This document shows positions 16,370 to 23,810 of a stretch of 57,495 bases of DNA, in pieces (the stretch's first letter is position 1; the number at the start of each line of letters is the position of its first letter). The translations under genes were made by a program, and so were the position numbers. The stretch comes from Flavonifractor sp. An92 (lineage in GTDB: Bacteria; Bacillota; Clostridia; Oscillospirales; Oscillospiraceae): assembly GCF_002159175.1 (NCBI RefSeq), contig NZ_NFGZ01000019.1, positions 1 to 57,495 of the forward strand, written 5' to 3'. A model generated the notes under the pieces. That model did no database searches and was not told the DNA's origin. It saw only the letters and a program-made list of their open reading frames with translations.

Positions 16370-17572
16370 ATGAAATGGAACAAGATGCTGGCTCTTGCAC
16401 TTTCCGGCGCCCTTTCCCTGAGCCTGTTGACCGCCTGCGGCGGCGGCACCAGCTCGGACCCGGGCAGCGGAAGCAGCAGCGGCGACAAGGTCATCAAGAT
16501 CGGCGTGTTTGAGCCCTCCACCGGCGACTCCGCCTCCGGCGGCAAGAAGGAAATGCTGGGCATGCAGTACGCCAACTATGAGACTCCCACCGTGGAGGTG
16601 GGCGGCGAGACCTACACCGTGGAGCTGGTCACCGCCGACAACGCCTCCTCCACCGATAAGGCCCTGACCGCGGCCTCCAGCCTGGTGTCCGCCGGCGTGA
16701 GCCTGGTGCTGGGCTCCTACGGCTCCGGCGTGTCCATCGCCGCCGGCCCCACCTTCCAGCAGGCCGGCATCCCCGCCATCGGCGTCACCTGCACCAACCC
16801 CAACGTGACCATTGATAACGACTACTACTTCCGCATCTGCTTCCTGGATCCCTTCCAGGGCACCGTCCTGGCCAACTTCGCCGCCGAGAAGTTCGGCGCC
16901 AAGAAGGCTTACCTCCTGGGCGAGCTGGGCAACGAGTATGACCAGGGCCTCATCACCTTCTTTGAGCAGGCCTTCACCGCCGCCGGCGGCACCGTCATCA
17001 AGGACTCCTATCCCACCAACAACTCCGACTTCACCACCTATCTGACCAAGGCCAAGAACGAGAACGTGGACGTCATCTTCACCCCCGTCTCCATCGCCTA
17101 CGCCACTCAGATCATCTCCCAGGCCTCCACGCTGGGTCTGGAGATCCCCATCCTGGGCTCTGACACCCTGGACGACAACAAGGTCCTGGAGGCCGCCAGC
17201 GGCACCAATGTCCCCCTGTATGTCTCCACCTTCTACCAGGAGGGCGGCGCCCCTGAGTTCGATACCGGCATCAAGGAGTACATCAACAACAACGCCGACG
17301 CCAAGACCGCCAACGGCGGCGACGACACCATCGCCGCTGTGACCGCCATGGGTTACGACGCCTACTATGTGGCCCTGGAGGCCATCAAGGCCGCCGGTTC
17401 CACCGATCCCGGCGCCATCCAGCAGGCCCTGTGGAATGTGACCTATGAGGGTGTGTCCGGCGCCATCGCCTTCGACGACGAGAACGGCGACGCCATCCGC
17501 GACACCGCCTACATCAAGGTGTCCGACAACAACGGCGCCTGGAACCTGGAGACCGTCCAGACCGTCCAGTAA
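16370..17572 (+). CDS. Branched-chain amino acid ABC transporter binding lipoprotein (LivJ/LivK family)
   Basis: Lipid-anchored receptor of 400 residues. The ATG at 16370 has GAGGAGG eight bases upstream. The signal ends in the lipobox LLTAC. The mature part is a type I periplasmic-binding fold: IKIGVFEPSTGDSASGGKKEMLGMQ at its N-terminus, GSYGSGVSIAAGPTFQQAGIPAIGVTCTNP as the ligand-loop region, and TVLANFAAEKFGAKKAYLL. First gene of a complete five-gene Liv operon. A stem-loop separates it from the permease genes. Ligand is probably Leu, Ile or Val, but family members also bind other amino acids and amides. Confidence 0.92.
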   Translation: MKWNKMLALALSGALSLSLLTACGGGTSSDPGSGSSSGDKVIKIGVFEPSTGDSASGGKKEMLGMQYANYETPTVEVGGETYTVELVTADNASSTDKALTAASSLVSAGVSLVLGSYGSGVSIAAGPTFQQAGIPAIGVTCTNPNVTIDNDYYFRICFLDPFQGTVLANFAAEKFGAKKAYLLGELGNEYDQGLITFFEQAFTAAGGTVIKDSYPTNNSDFTTYLTKAKNENVDVIFTPVSIAYATQIISQASTLGLEIPILGSDTLDDNKVLEAASGTNVPLYVSTFYQEGGAPEFDTGIKEYINNNADAKTANGGDDTIAAVTAMGYDAYYVALEAIKAAGSTDPGAIQQALWNVTYEGVSGAIAFDDENGDAIRDTAYIKVSDNNGAWNLETVQTVQ

Positions 17573-17591
17573 TCCGCAGATAAGGAATGAG

Positions 17592-17623
17592 GTTTGGCGG
17601 GGGGTTGTATCCTCCCGCCAAAC
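17592..17623 (+). promoter_or_regulatory. Stem-loop between binding-protein and permease genes
   Basis: GTTTGGCGGG and its perfect complement CCCGCCAAAC, loop of 12 bases, in the 83-base gap. No T-run follows. Likely an mRNA stabiliser that raises binding-protein expression relative to the channel genes. Confidence 0.6.
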
Positions 17624-17655
17624 TTCTGCCAGTCGTGTAAGGAGGAGGTTCTCCT

Positions 17656-18546
17656 ATGGACCCTGTTAAATTTTTGCCCTTCCTGCTCTCGGGCATCTCG
17701 GTGGGCGGTCAGTATGCCCTCATCGCCGTGGGCTACACCATGGTGTACGGCATTCTGCGCCTCATCAACTTCGCCCACGGCGACGTGTTTATGGTGGCCG
17801 GCCTGATGATGATCTACATCAGCGCCTCCCTGCCCCTCTATGTGGCCATCCCCCTGGTGCTGGTCCTCACGGTGGGCCTGGGCTTCCTCATCGAGCGGGT
17901 GGCCTACAAGCCCCTGCGCACCGCACCCCGTATGAGCGTCATGATCTCCGCCATCGGCGTGAGCTACCTGCTGCAGAACACCGCCACCTATGTCACTGGC
18001 GGTCAGCCCATGAACTACCCCACCCTGCCCTTCATCTCCCAGTCGGTCTCCGTGGCCGGGTCCCAGGTGACCTGGGTGACCATCCTCACCCCCTTCCTGG
18101 TGCTGGCGCTGGTGGTGCTGCTGGTCATGCTCATCAACAAGACCAAGGTGGGCATGGCCATGCGGGCCGTGGCCAAGGATTTTGAGACCAGCCAGCTCAT
18201 GGGTATCAAGATCAACTCGGTCATCTCCATGACCTTCATCATCGGCTCCGCCCTGGCGGCGGTGGGCTCCATGCTCTACTTCACCAACTATCCCTATATC
18301 ACCCCCACCGCCGGCGCCATGCCCGGCCTGAAGGCCTTCGTGGCCGCCGTGTTCGGCGGCATCGGCTCCATCCCCGGCGCGGTGATCGGCGCGTTCATCA
18401 TCGGCATCTGCGAGAACATCATCAAGGGACTGCCCTTCGCGGGGGCCACCACCTTCGTGGACGCCTTCAGCTTCGCCCTGCTCATCATCATCCTGGTGGT
18501 CAAGCCCACCGGCCTGTTTGGTGAGAAGGCCACCGACAAAGTATAA
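17656..18546 (+). CDS. livH: Branched-chain amino acid ABC transporter permease, LivH type
   Basis: Inner-membrane subunit, 296 residues, about eight helices. The N-terminus FLPFLLSGISVGGQYALIAVGYTMVYGILRLINFAHGDV is characteristic of LivH. The coupling region is MAMRAVAKDFETSQLMGI, and the C-terminal helix has the GGIGSIPGAVIGA motif. AGGAGG lies seven bases before the ATG. It pairs with the LivM-type subunit encoded 14 bases downstream. Confidence 0.95.
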   Translation: MDPVKFLPFLLSGISVGGQYALIAVGYTMVYGILRLINFAHGDVFMVAGLMMIYISASLPLYVAIPLVLVLTVGLGFLIERVAYKPLRTAPRMSVMISAIGVSYLLQNTATYVTGGQPMNYPTLPFISQSVSVAGSQVTWVTILTPFLVLALVVLLVMLINKTKVGMAMRAVAKDFETSQLMGIKINSVISMTFIIGSALAAVGSMLYFTNYPYITPTAGAMPGLKAFVAAVFGGIGSIPGAVIGAFIIGICENIIKGLPFAGATTFVDAFSFALLIIILVVKPTGLFGEKATDKV

Positions 18547-18560
18547 GGGGGGCTGTCACA

Positions 18561-19724
18561 ATGCTATCGCAGAAGAAAAACAAAAAAGGGCTTTTCATTG
18601 CCCTGGCCGCCTGCGTCGCCGTGCTGGCCCTGGTGGTCGTTCTGGAGAACACCCTCACCCCTACCGGGATGCTCTTCACCGTGCTGCGCAAGAGCGCGGT
18701 ATACGCCCTGGTGGTGGTGTCCATGAACCTGCTCAACGGCTTCACCGGCCTCTTCTCTCTGGGCCAGGCCGGCTTCATGCTGCTGGGCGCCTACACCTAC
18801 GCCATCCTCACCGTGCCGGTGGATAAGAAGGCCACCGTCTACTACCTCTACGGCGGTACGGCGGTGAAATTCTCCCTCACCGATGTCTTTCAGGGCATCT
18901 TCGGCAGCACCGGCGTGGGCGGCGGCATCGCCCTGATCCTCACCGTGCTGGTGGCCCTCATCCTGGCCGGGTGCGTGGCCGCCCTGTTCGCCTGGCTCAT
19001 CGGCCTGCCCGTGCTGCGCCTGAAGAGCGACTACCTGGCCATCGCCACCCTGGGCTTTGCCGAGATCATCCGGGCCATCTTCCAGTGGGACGCCCTGGGC
19101 CCCATCACCAACGGCGCCAACATGATCAAGAGCTTCCCCGGCTACTCCGACTTCAACATCGACCTGGGCGGCGGAAACACCTTCTACCTGTCCACCTTCG
19201 TGCCCTTCCTCCTCTCCATGGTGTGCATCGGCATCATCGTGCTGCTCATCAACTCCTCCTACGGCCGGGCCTTCAAGTCCATCCGGGAGGATGAGATCGC
19301 CGCCGAGGCCATGGGCGTCAACCTCTCCAAGCACAAGATGCTCTCCTTCTGCATCTCCTCCTTCTTTGCCGGCGTGGGCGGCGCCATGTTCGCCATGCTC
19401 ACCAACATGGCCCAGGCCCGCGTGTACACTTCGGTGATGACCTACGAGCTGCTCCTCATCGTGGTGCTGGGCGGCATCGGCTCCATCTCCGGCTCCTGTA
19501 TCGCCACCTTCCTCTATGTGGCGGCCAGCGAGTGGTGGCTGCGCGGTCTGGATGCGGGCGAATTCCTGGGTATCAAGTCCCCCCTGTTCCGCACCGGCTT
19601 CCGCATGGTGGTCTTTTCGGTCATCATCATGGTGGTAGTCCTCTTCTTCCGTCAGGGCCTGATGGGCGATAAGGAGCTGCCCGACCTCTTCAAGCGCCGC
19701 AAGAAACAGGAGGTGGCGAAATGA
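18561..19724 (+). CDS. livM: Branched-chain amino acid ABC transporter permease, LivM type
   Basis: Second channel subunit, 387 residues. MNLLNGFTGLFSLGQAGFMLLGAYTYA is the LivM signature, and LRLKSDYLAIATLGFAEIIR and FKSIREDEIAAEAMGVN form the coupling region. It is somewhat longer than many LivM proteins because of a loop near residues 85-115 (KKATVYYLYGG and following). Its last four bases overlap the start of the ATPase gene. Membrane; imports the ligand captured by the upstream binding protein. Confidence 0.94.
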   Translation: MLSQKKNKKGLFIALAACVAVLALVVVLENTLTPTGMLFTVLRKSAVYALVVVSMNLLNGFTGLFSLGQAGFMLLGAYTYAILTVPVDKKATVYYLYGGTAVKFSLTDVFQGIFGSTGVGGGIALILTVLVALILAGCVAALFAWLIGLPVLRLKSDYLAIATLGFAEIIRAIFQWDALGPITNGANMIKSFPGYSDFNIDLGGGNTFYLSTFVPFLLSMVCIGIIVLLINSSYGRAFKSIREDEIAAEAMGVNLSKHKMLSFCISSFFAGVGGAMFAMLTNMAQARVYTSVMTYELLLIVVLGGIGSISGSCIATFLYVAASEWWLRGLDAGEFLGIKSPLFRTGFRMVVFSVIIMVVVLFFRQGLMGDKELPDLFKRRKKQEVAK

Positions 19725-20569
19725 GCGAGAACATTCTGCGTCTGGAAAACGTCACCATGCAGTTCGGCGGCGTGGTGGCGGTGAACGACCTCTCCCTGGA
19801 GGTCAACAAGGGGGAGATCGTGGCCCTCATCGGCCCCAACGGCGCCGGTAAGACCACCGCCTTCAACTGCATCACCGGGGTGTACCAGCCCACCAACGGC
19901 CGCGTCTCCTTCCTGGAGCAGACCATGGTGGAGAACTACCCCCAGGGCAAGATGAAAAAGCTCTACGCCGGGGAGAACAAGGGCAAGTACACCCACGCCA
20001 TTGCCCCCACCCCCGACAAGATCACCCAGCTGGGCATCGCCCGCACCTTCCAGAACATCCGCCTCTTCTCCAAGCTGACCGTGCTGGAAAACGTCCTCAT
20101 CGCCAAGCACATGCGGGCCAAGCAGAACGTCTTTTCCGCCACCTTCCGCTTCAACAAGAAGGAGGAGGAGCGGATGCAGCGGGAGGCCATGGAGCTCCTG
20201 GAGGAGCAGCACCTGGCCCACCTGAAGGACGAGGTGGCGGGGAGCCTGCCCTACGGCCTGCAGCGCCACCTGGAGATCGCCCGGGCCCTGGCCACCGAGC
20301 CCAAGCTCCTCCTGCTGGACGAGCCGGCCGCCGGCATGAACCCCCAGGAGACTCAGGAGCTCACCGACTTCATCAAGCAGATCCGCACCGAGTACGACCT
20401 GACGGTGCTGATGATCGAGCACCACATGGATCTGGTCATGCAGATTTCCGACCGCATCTACGTCCTGGACTTCGGCAAGTTGATCGCCCAGGGCACCCCG
20501 GACGAGGTGCAGAACAATCCGCGGGTCATTGAGGCCTATTTGGGGGTGGCAGACGATGCTGAAGATTGA
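19721..20569 (+). CDS. livG: Branched-chain amino acid ABC transporter ATPase, LivG type
   Basis: Cytoplasmic ATPase, 282 residues. Walker A is GPNGAGKTT, the Q-loop ARTFQNIRLF, the signature LPYGLQRHLEIARA and Walker B LLLLDEPAAG. Between Walker A and the Q-loop there is an insertion of about 30 residues (MVENYPQGKMKKLYAGENK and beyond) that is absent from the usual roughly 255-residue LivG. The gene overlaps livM by four bases and livF by fourteen. Confidence 0.94.
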   Translation: MSENILRLENVTMQFGGVVAVNDLSLEVNKGEIVALIGPNGAGKTTAFNCITGVYQPTNGRVSFLEQTMVENYPQGKMKKLYAGENKGKYTHAIAPTPDKITQLGIARTFQNIRLFSKLTVLENVLIAKHMRAKQNVFSATFRFNKKEEERMQREAMELLEEQHLAHLKDEVAGSLPYGLQRHLEIARALATEPKLLLLDEPAAGMNPQETQELTDFIKQIRTEYDLTVLMIEHHMDLVMQISDRIYVLDFGKLIAQGTPDEVQNNPRVIEAYLGVADDAED

Positions 20570-21254
20570 TGAATTGAAGGTAAGCTACGGCGGCATCGAG
20601 GCCGTCAAGGGCATCAGCCTGGAGGTGCCGGAGCGGAAGATCGTCACCCTCATCGGCGCCAACGGCGCGGGCAAGTCCACCACCCTGCGCACCATCGCTG
20701 GTCTGGTCAAGCCCGCCCACGGCCGCATCCACCTCCAGGGCGAGGACATCACCGGGTACACCCCCGACCGCATCGTGTCCAAGGGCATCACCCTGGTACC
20801 CGAGGGGCGGCATGTGTTCCCCGACCTGACCGTGCTGGAGAACCTGAAGATCGGCGCGTACCTGCGCAAGGACGATCTGGAGGAGGACATCCGCTGGGTG
20901 TACGACCTGTTCCCCCGTCTGAAGGAGCGCTCCTGGCAGGCGGCGGGCACCCTCTCCGGCGGCGAGCAGCAGATGCTGGCCGTGGGCCGGGCCCTCATGT
21001 CCCGCCCCAAGCTGATGATGATGGATGAGCCCTCCCTGGGCCTGGCCCCGCTGGTGGTGAAGGGGATCTTCGATATTATTAAGGAGATCAACCACCAGGG
21101 CGTCACCATCCTCCTCATCGAGCAGAACGCCAACATGGCCCTCCAGACGGCGGACCTCGCCTACGTCATGGAGACCGGCCGCATCACCCTGTCCGGCCCG
21201 GGCAGGGAGCTCATGAAGAACGACGCCATCAAGAAGGCCTATCTGGGCAAGTAA
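20556..21254 (+). CDS. livF: Branched-chain amino acid ABC transporter ATPase, LivF type
   Basis: Second ATPase, 232 residues from the ATG at 20556. A TTG further upstream would give an odd N-terminal extension and is rejected. Walker A is GANGAGKST, the signature LSGGEQQMLAVGRAL and Walker B LMMMDEPSLGL. LVPEGRHVFPDLTV is the typical LivF segment. The GGGGGTGG ribosome site lies inside the end of livG. Last gene of the operon, followed by a strong terminator. Confidence 0.95.
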   Translation: MLKIDELKVSYGGIEAVKGISLEVPERKIVTLIGANGAGKSTTLRTIAGLVKPAHGRIHLQGEDITGYTPDRIVSKGITLVPEGRHVFPDLTVLENLKIGAYLRKDDLEEDIRWVYDLFPRLKERSWQAAGTLSGGEQQMLAVGRALMSRPKLMMMDEPSLGLAPLVVKGIFDIIKEINHQGVTILLIEQNANMALQTADLAYVMETGRITLSGPGRELMKNDAIKKAYLGK

Positions 21255-21258
21255 ATGC

Positions 21259-21300
21259 AAAACCCCCGGAACGGTGCAAACGCACGGTTCCGGGGGTTTT
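21259..21300 (+). terminator. Intrinsic terminator of the Liv operon
   Basis: A 14-bp outer stem (AAAACCCCCGGAAC and complement) with an inner GTGC/GCAC stem, ending in a run of T. It starts four bases after the livF stop. Confidence 0.9.
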
Positions 21301-21320
21301 TGTGCTTCCTGGCCAACGAC

Positions 21321-21353
21321 AACTCGGACCCGCCAAAGAGGCGGGTCCGAGTT
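21321..21353. terminator. Terminator hairpin of the DUF3169 gene
   Basis: Perfect 14-bp inverted repeat AACTCGGACCCGCC with a 5-base loop, adjoining the stop of the minus-strand membrane protein at 21356. T-runs are weak on the minus side. It also backs up the Liv terminator. Confidence 0.65.
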
Positions 21354-21355
21354 CT

Positions 21356-22102
21356 TTATCTGCGCTTTTTTCCATGGTCCAGGTGGTAGGCCATGCACTG
21401 GTAGGTCATGACCTGTACCATCCACAGCCCGCCCACCAGCAGGACCCACGCCGCGGGGACCATGCCGTTGGTGGCCAGGATAAAGAGCACCAGCATGACG
21501 ATGGGGAAAAGAGCGCCCATCACCCGGAAGGAGAAGTAGCTGCACTGGCCGATCTGCTGCTGCTCGGCCTCATCGCAGCTGCGGTACCAGTCCTTCTGGA
21601 ATTTGCTGTCGAACACATTGCCCTTCTTCTCCGGGTGGATGACCTTGGTGGCCTGCACCGTCAGGGCCTGCAGGGCGATGATCCACACCAGCTGCACCAC
21701 CAGAAGGACGATCAGCAGCACGCTCTCCAGGGAGGCCGTGAGTTTCTGGCCGCTGATCCCCAGGGCGATGAACAGCCACACCATGGACGCCCCGGAGAAG
21801 ATCAGGGACAGGCACAGCCGCCGGTCGGCCTCCCGGAAGGCGTCGTCCTCCTCCACGGCTCTGGGCAGCAGGGCCTTACCCCCCAGGTAACAGGCAGCGC
21901 CCGCCGCCAGCAGGACATATCCGGGGACGAACCACCACAGCCCCAGGGAGACCAGGGCCTCATTGAAATTGAGCGACGTATCCAGCAGGTGGTTCCCCGC
22001 CATGGCGGCCAGATAGCCCGCCACGCCGCCCAGCGCGGCACACACCAGGATGGTGACGGCAAAGCGGGCGTAGATCGTGCGATTGCTCCGTTCCTTCTTC
22101 AT
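21356..22102 (-). CDS. DUF3169 family membrane protein
   Basis: Integral membrane protein of 248 residues with about six predicted helices (near residues 14-34, 48-70, 95-115, 123-145, 195-215 and 218-235). A charged cytoplasmic loop at 150-190 includes FDSKFQKDWYRSCDEAEQQQIGQ, a stretch I associate with DUF3169 proteins. Their function is unknown, but they are often encoded beside a small XRE regulator, as here. The gene overlaps the regulator by four bases (ATGA), so the pair forms one unit under the operators upstream. Confidence 0.75.
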   Translation of the reverse strand: MKKERSNRTIYARFAVTILVCAALGGVAGYLAAMAGNHLLDTSLNFNEALVSLGLWWFVPGYVLLAAGAACYLGGKALLPRAVEEDDAFREADRRLCLSLIFSGASMVWLFIALGISGQKLTASLESVLLIVLLVVQLVWIIALQALTVQATKVIHPEKKGNVFDSKFQKDWYRSCDEAEQQQIGQCSYFSFRVMGALFPIVMLVLFILATNGMVPAAWVLLVGGLWMVQVMTYQCMAYHLDHGKKRR

Positions 22103-22311
22103 GACTTTTCCTCCTCCGTGAGATAAAAGACCTCGTCCACCGGTGTTTCAAATACCTTTGCGATGCGCAGGGCCAGCGTGATGGAGGGGTTGTAGTCCCC
22201 CCGCTCGATGAGGCTGATGGTCTGGCGGGAGGCCCCCACCAGTGTCCCCAGGGCCTGTTGGTTGAGCCCCTTTGCCGCCCGCAGCTCTTTCAGTCGGTTT
22301 CCAAGCGGCAT
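22099..22311 (-). CDS. XRE family transcriptional regulator
   Basis: DNA-binding protein of 70 residues made almost entirely of one helix-turn-helix domain: GNRLKELRAAKGLNQQALGT, then LVGASRQTISLIERG, then NPSITLALRIAKVFETPVDEVF. The start at 22311 is chosen because AAGGGG lies just upstream; a longer frame would run through the operators. Very similar in layout to small YgzD-like or antitoxin-like XRE proteins. Three TGACAA-N6-TTGTCA palindromes sit in its promoter and leader, so autoregulation is likely. Confidence 0.88.
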   Translation of the reverse strand: MPLGNRLKELRAAKGLNQQALGTLVGASRQTISLIERGDYNPSITLALRIAKVFETPVDEVFYLTEEEKS

Positions 22312-22327
22312 GGCGATTCCCCTTTCA

Positions 22328-22345
22328 TGACAAGTATCCAAGTCA
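22328..22345. promoter_or_regulatory. XRE operator O3
   Basis: TGACAA-GTATCC-AAGTCA, a one-mismatch copy of the palindrome, in the leader just before the ribosome site. Its centre is 21 bases from O2. Confidence 0.55.
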
Positions 22346-22348
22346 ATT

Positions 22349-22366
22349 TGACAACTATCTTTGTCA
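22349..22366. promoter_or_regulatory. XRE operator O2
   Basis: TGACAA-CTATCT-TTGTCA, a perfect 6+6 palindrome lying just downstream of the -10 and covering the predicted start. Its centre is 33 bases from O1. Confidence 0.65.
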
Positions 22367-22371
22367 TTCAT

Positions 22372-22400
22372 AGGATAGTATTGACAAGGATCATTGTCAA
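22372..22400 (-). promoter_or_regulatory. Promoter of the XRE-DUF3169 pair, overlapping operator O1
   Basis: On the minus strand TTGACA, 17 bases, TATCCT. The -35 is embedded in operator O1, the palindrome TGACAA-N6-TTGTCA at 22382-22399. Confidence 0.75.
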
Positions 22401-22410
22401 TAGGGGAATG

Positions 22411-22454
22411 AAAAAAGGCCCCGCCGCAGAAAATTTTTCTGCGGCGGGGCCTTC
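22411..22454 (-). terminator. Intrinsic terminator of the phosphofructokinase gene
   Basis: Long perfect stem (AAGGCCCCGCCGCAGAAA and complement) with a short A/T loop, followed on the minus strand by six T. It lies ten bases past the stop at 22464. Confidence 0.92.
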
Positions 22455-22463
22455 ACTATTTGC

Positions 22464-23540
22464 TTATCCGATGCTGATGCCCATGCGGCGGGCCACCTCC
22501 AGCATGCCGTGTCCCTCCGGGACCAGGCGGCTCTTGCCCGCGATGTCCTTGAGCTTGTTTTCCCCCACGTGGTTGTGCTTCATGGCGATGGTGATGCCGT
22601 AGTTCTCGTCCTCCACCATCTTGGCCGCGTAGGCGCCGAACTGGGTGGCCAGCACCCGGTCGTAGGGGGAGGGGCTGCCGCCCCGCTGCATGTGGCCGGG
22701 CACGCACACCCGGGTCTCGAAGCCGGTGAGCTCCTCGATCTGCCGGGCGATGCGGTTGGTGGCGGTGGTGTACCCCTCCTCAGCCCGCTTGGCCATACGC
22801 TCCTTCTTCTTCATCCGGGCCTCCTTGGAGTCGTACACGCCCTCGGCCACCGCCAGGATGGAGAAGGTCTTGCCGTTGGCGGCCCGCTTCTCAATGGCGG
22901 CGCACACATTCTCGATGGTGTAGGGGAACTCCGGGATGAGGATGATGTCGGCGCCGCCGGCGATGCCGGCGTACAGGGTGAGCCAGCCGGCCTTGTTGCC
23001 CATCAGCTCCACCACCATGCAGCGGCTGTGGCTGCCGGCGGTGGTGTGGACCCGGTCGATGGCCTCGGTGGCGATGTCCACCGCCGAGTGGAAGCCGAAG
23101 GTCACGTCGGTGCCGTAGATGTCGTTGTCGATGGTCTTGGGCAGGCCGATGATGTTGAGGCCCTCCTCGGACAGGAGGTTGGCGGTCTTATGGGTGCCGT
23201 TGCCGCCCAGGCAGAGGAGACAGTCCAGCTTCATCTCCTCATAGTGCTTCTTCATGGCGGCGACCTTGTCCACCTGGTCGTCTCCCACCACCCGCATCAG
23301 CTTGAAGGGGGTGCGCCGGGTGCCCAGGATGGTGCCGCCCACCGTCAGGATGCCGGAGAACTCGCTGGGGTCCATGACCCGCCAGTCCCCGTGGATGAGG
23401 CCGTAGTAGCCGTTGGCGATGCCCACGATCTCCACGTCGCTGCCGAAGCGCTGGTAGAGCGCCTTGGCCACGCCCCGCAGGGTGGCGTTGAGGCCCGGGC
23501 AGTCGCCGCCGGAGGTGAGGATACCCACTCGTTTTTTCAT
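22464..23540 (-). CDS. 6-phosphofructokinase, clostridial long type
   Basis: Glycolytic enzyme that phosphorylates fructose 6-phosphate, 358 residues from MKKRVGIL. The ATG at 23540 is preferred over one 27 bases upstream. TSGGDCPGLNA (9-19) is the phosphate-donor loop. GGNGTHKTA (112-120) replaces the usual GGDGS, and PKTIDND (134-140) supplies the catalytic Asp. The glycine at 115 is typical of ATP users, while lysine at 135 is typical of pyrophosphate users. GHMQRGGSPSPYDR is the sugar-phosphate region. It is longer than the 320-residue classical ATP enzyme. Monocistronic, with its own promoter and terminator. Phosphate donor remains uncertain. Confidence 0.9.
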   Translation of the reverse strand: MKKRVGILTSGGDCPGLNATLRGVAKALYQRFGSDVEIVGIANGYYGLIHGDWRVMDPSEFSGILTVGGTILGTRRTPFKLMRVVGDDQVDKVAAMKKHYEEMKLDCLLCLGGNGTHKTANLLSEEGLNIIGLPKTIDNDIYGTDVTFGFHSAVDIATEAIDRVHTTAGSHSRCMVVELMGNKAGWLTLYAGIAGGADIILIPEFPYTIENVCAAIEKRAANGKTFSILAVAEGVYDSKEARMKKKERMAKRAEEGYTTATNRIARQIEELTGFETRVCVPGHMQRGGSPSPYDRVLATQFGAYAAKMVEDENYGITIAMKHNHVGENKLKDIAGKSRLVPEGHGMLEVARRMGISIG

Positions 23541-23578
23541 CTTTGACCCTCCTCTTAGGTGTGACATTCTTCCCTCTC

Positions 23579-23607
23579 AGGATAAAAGCTCTCCCCCCGT
23601 CTGTCAA
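23579..23607 (-). promoter_or_regulatory. Phosphofructokinase promoter
   Basis: On the minus strand TTGACA, 17 bases, TATCCT. The leader to the ATG at 23540 is about 30 bases, with AGGAGG-like GAGGAGGG inside. Confidence 0.75.
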
Positions 23608-23634
23608 GGGGCGGCGGAAATCTTGCATCTTTGG

Positions 23635-23663
23635 TTGCATGATACCCGCCTGTATGATAAAAT
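23635..23663 (+). promoter_or_regulatory. DEAD-box helicase promoter
   Basis: TTGCAT, 17 bases, TAAAAT preceded by TGA (extended -10). The predicted leader is about 140 bases. It contains a GGGGGA-CAT-TCCCCC hairpin at 23696-23710 and a second GC stem near 23730-23745. Confidence 0.6.
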
Positions 23664-23810
23664 AAACTGATTCACACTGTGGAATCCGCCAAAATGGGGG
23701 ACATTCCCCCTGGGATTTGAGGCCGCGCCGGGGAAAAACGGCGTTCCGGGACTTGTGTTCCGATGGAGGGAGGCCTTGAATCGGACACACAAGAGAAAGG
23801 AACGAACGCT

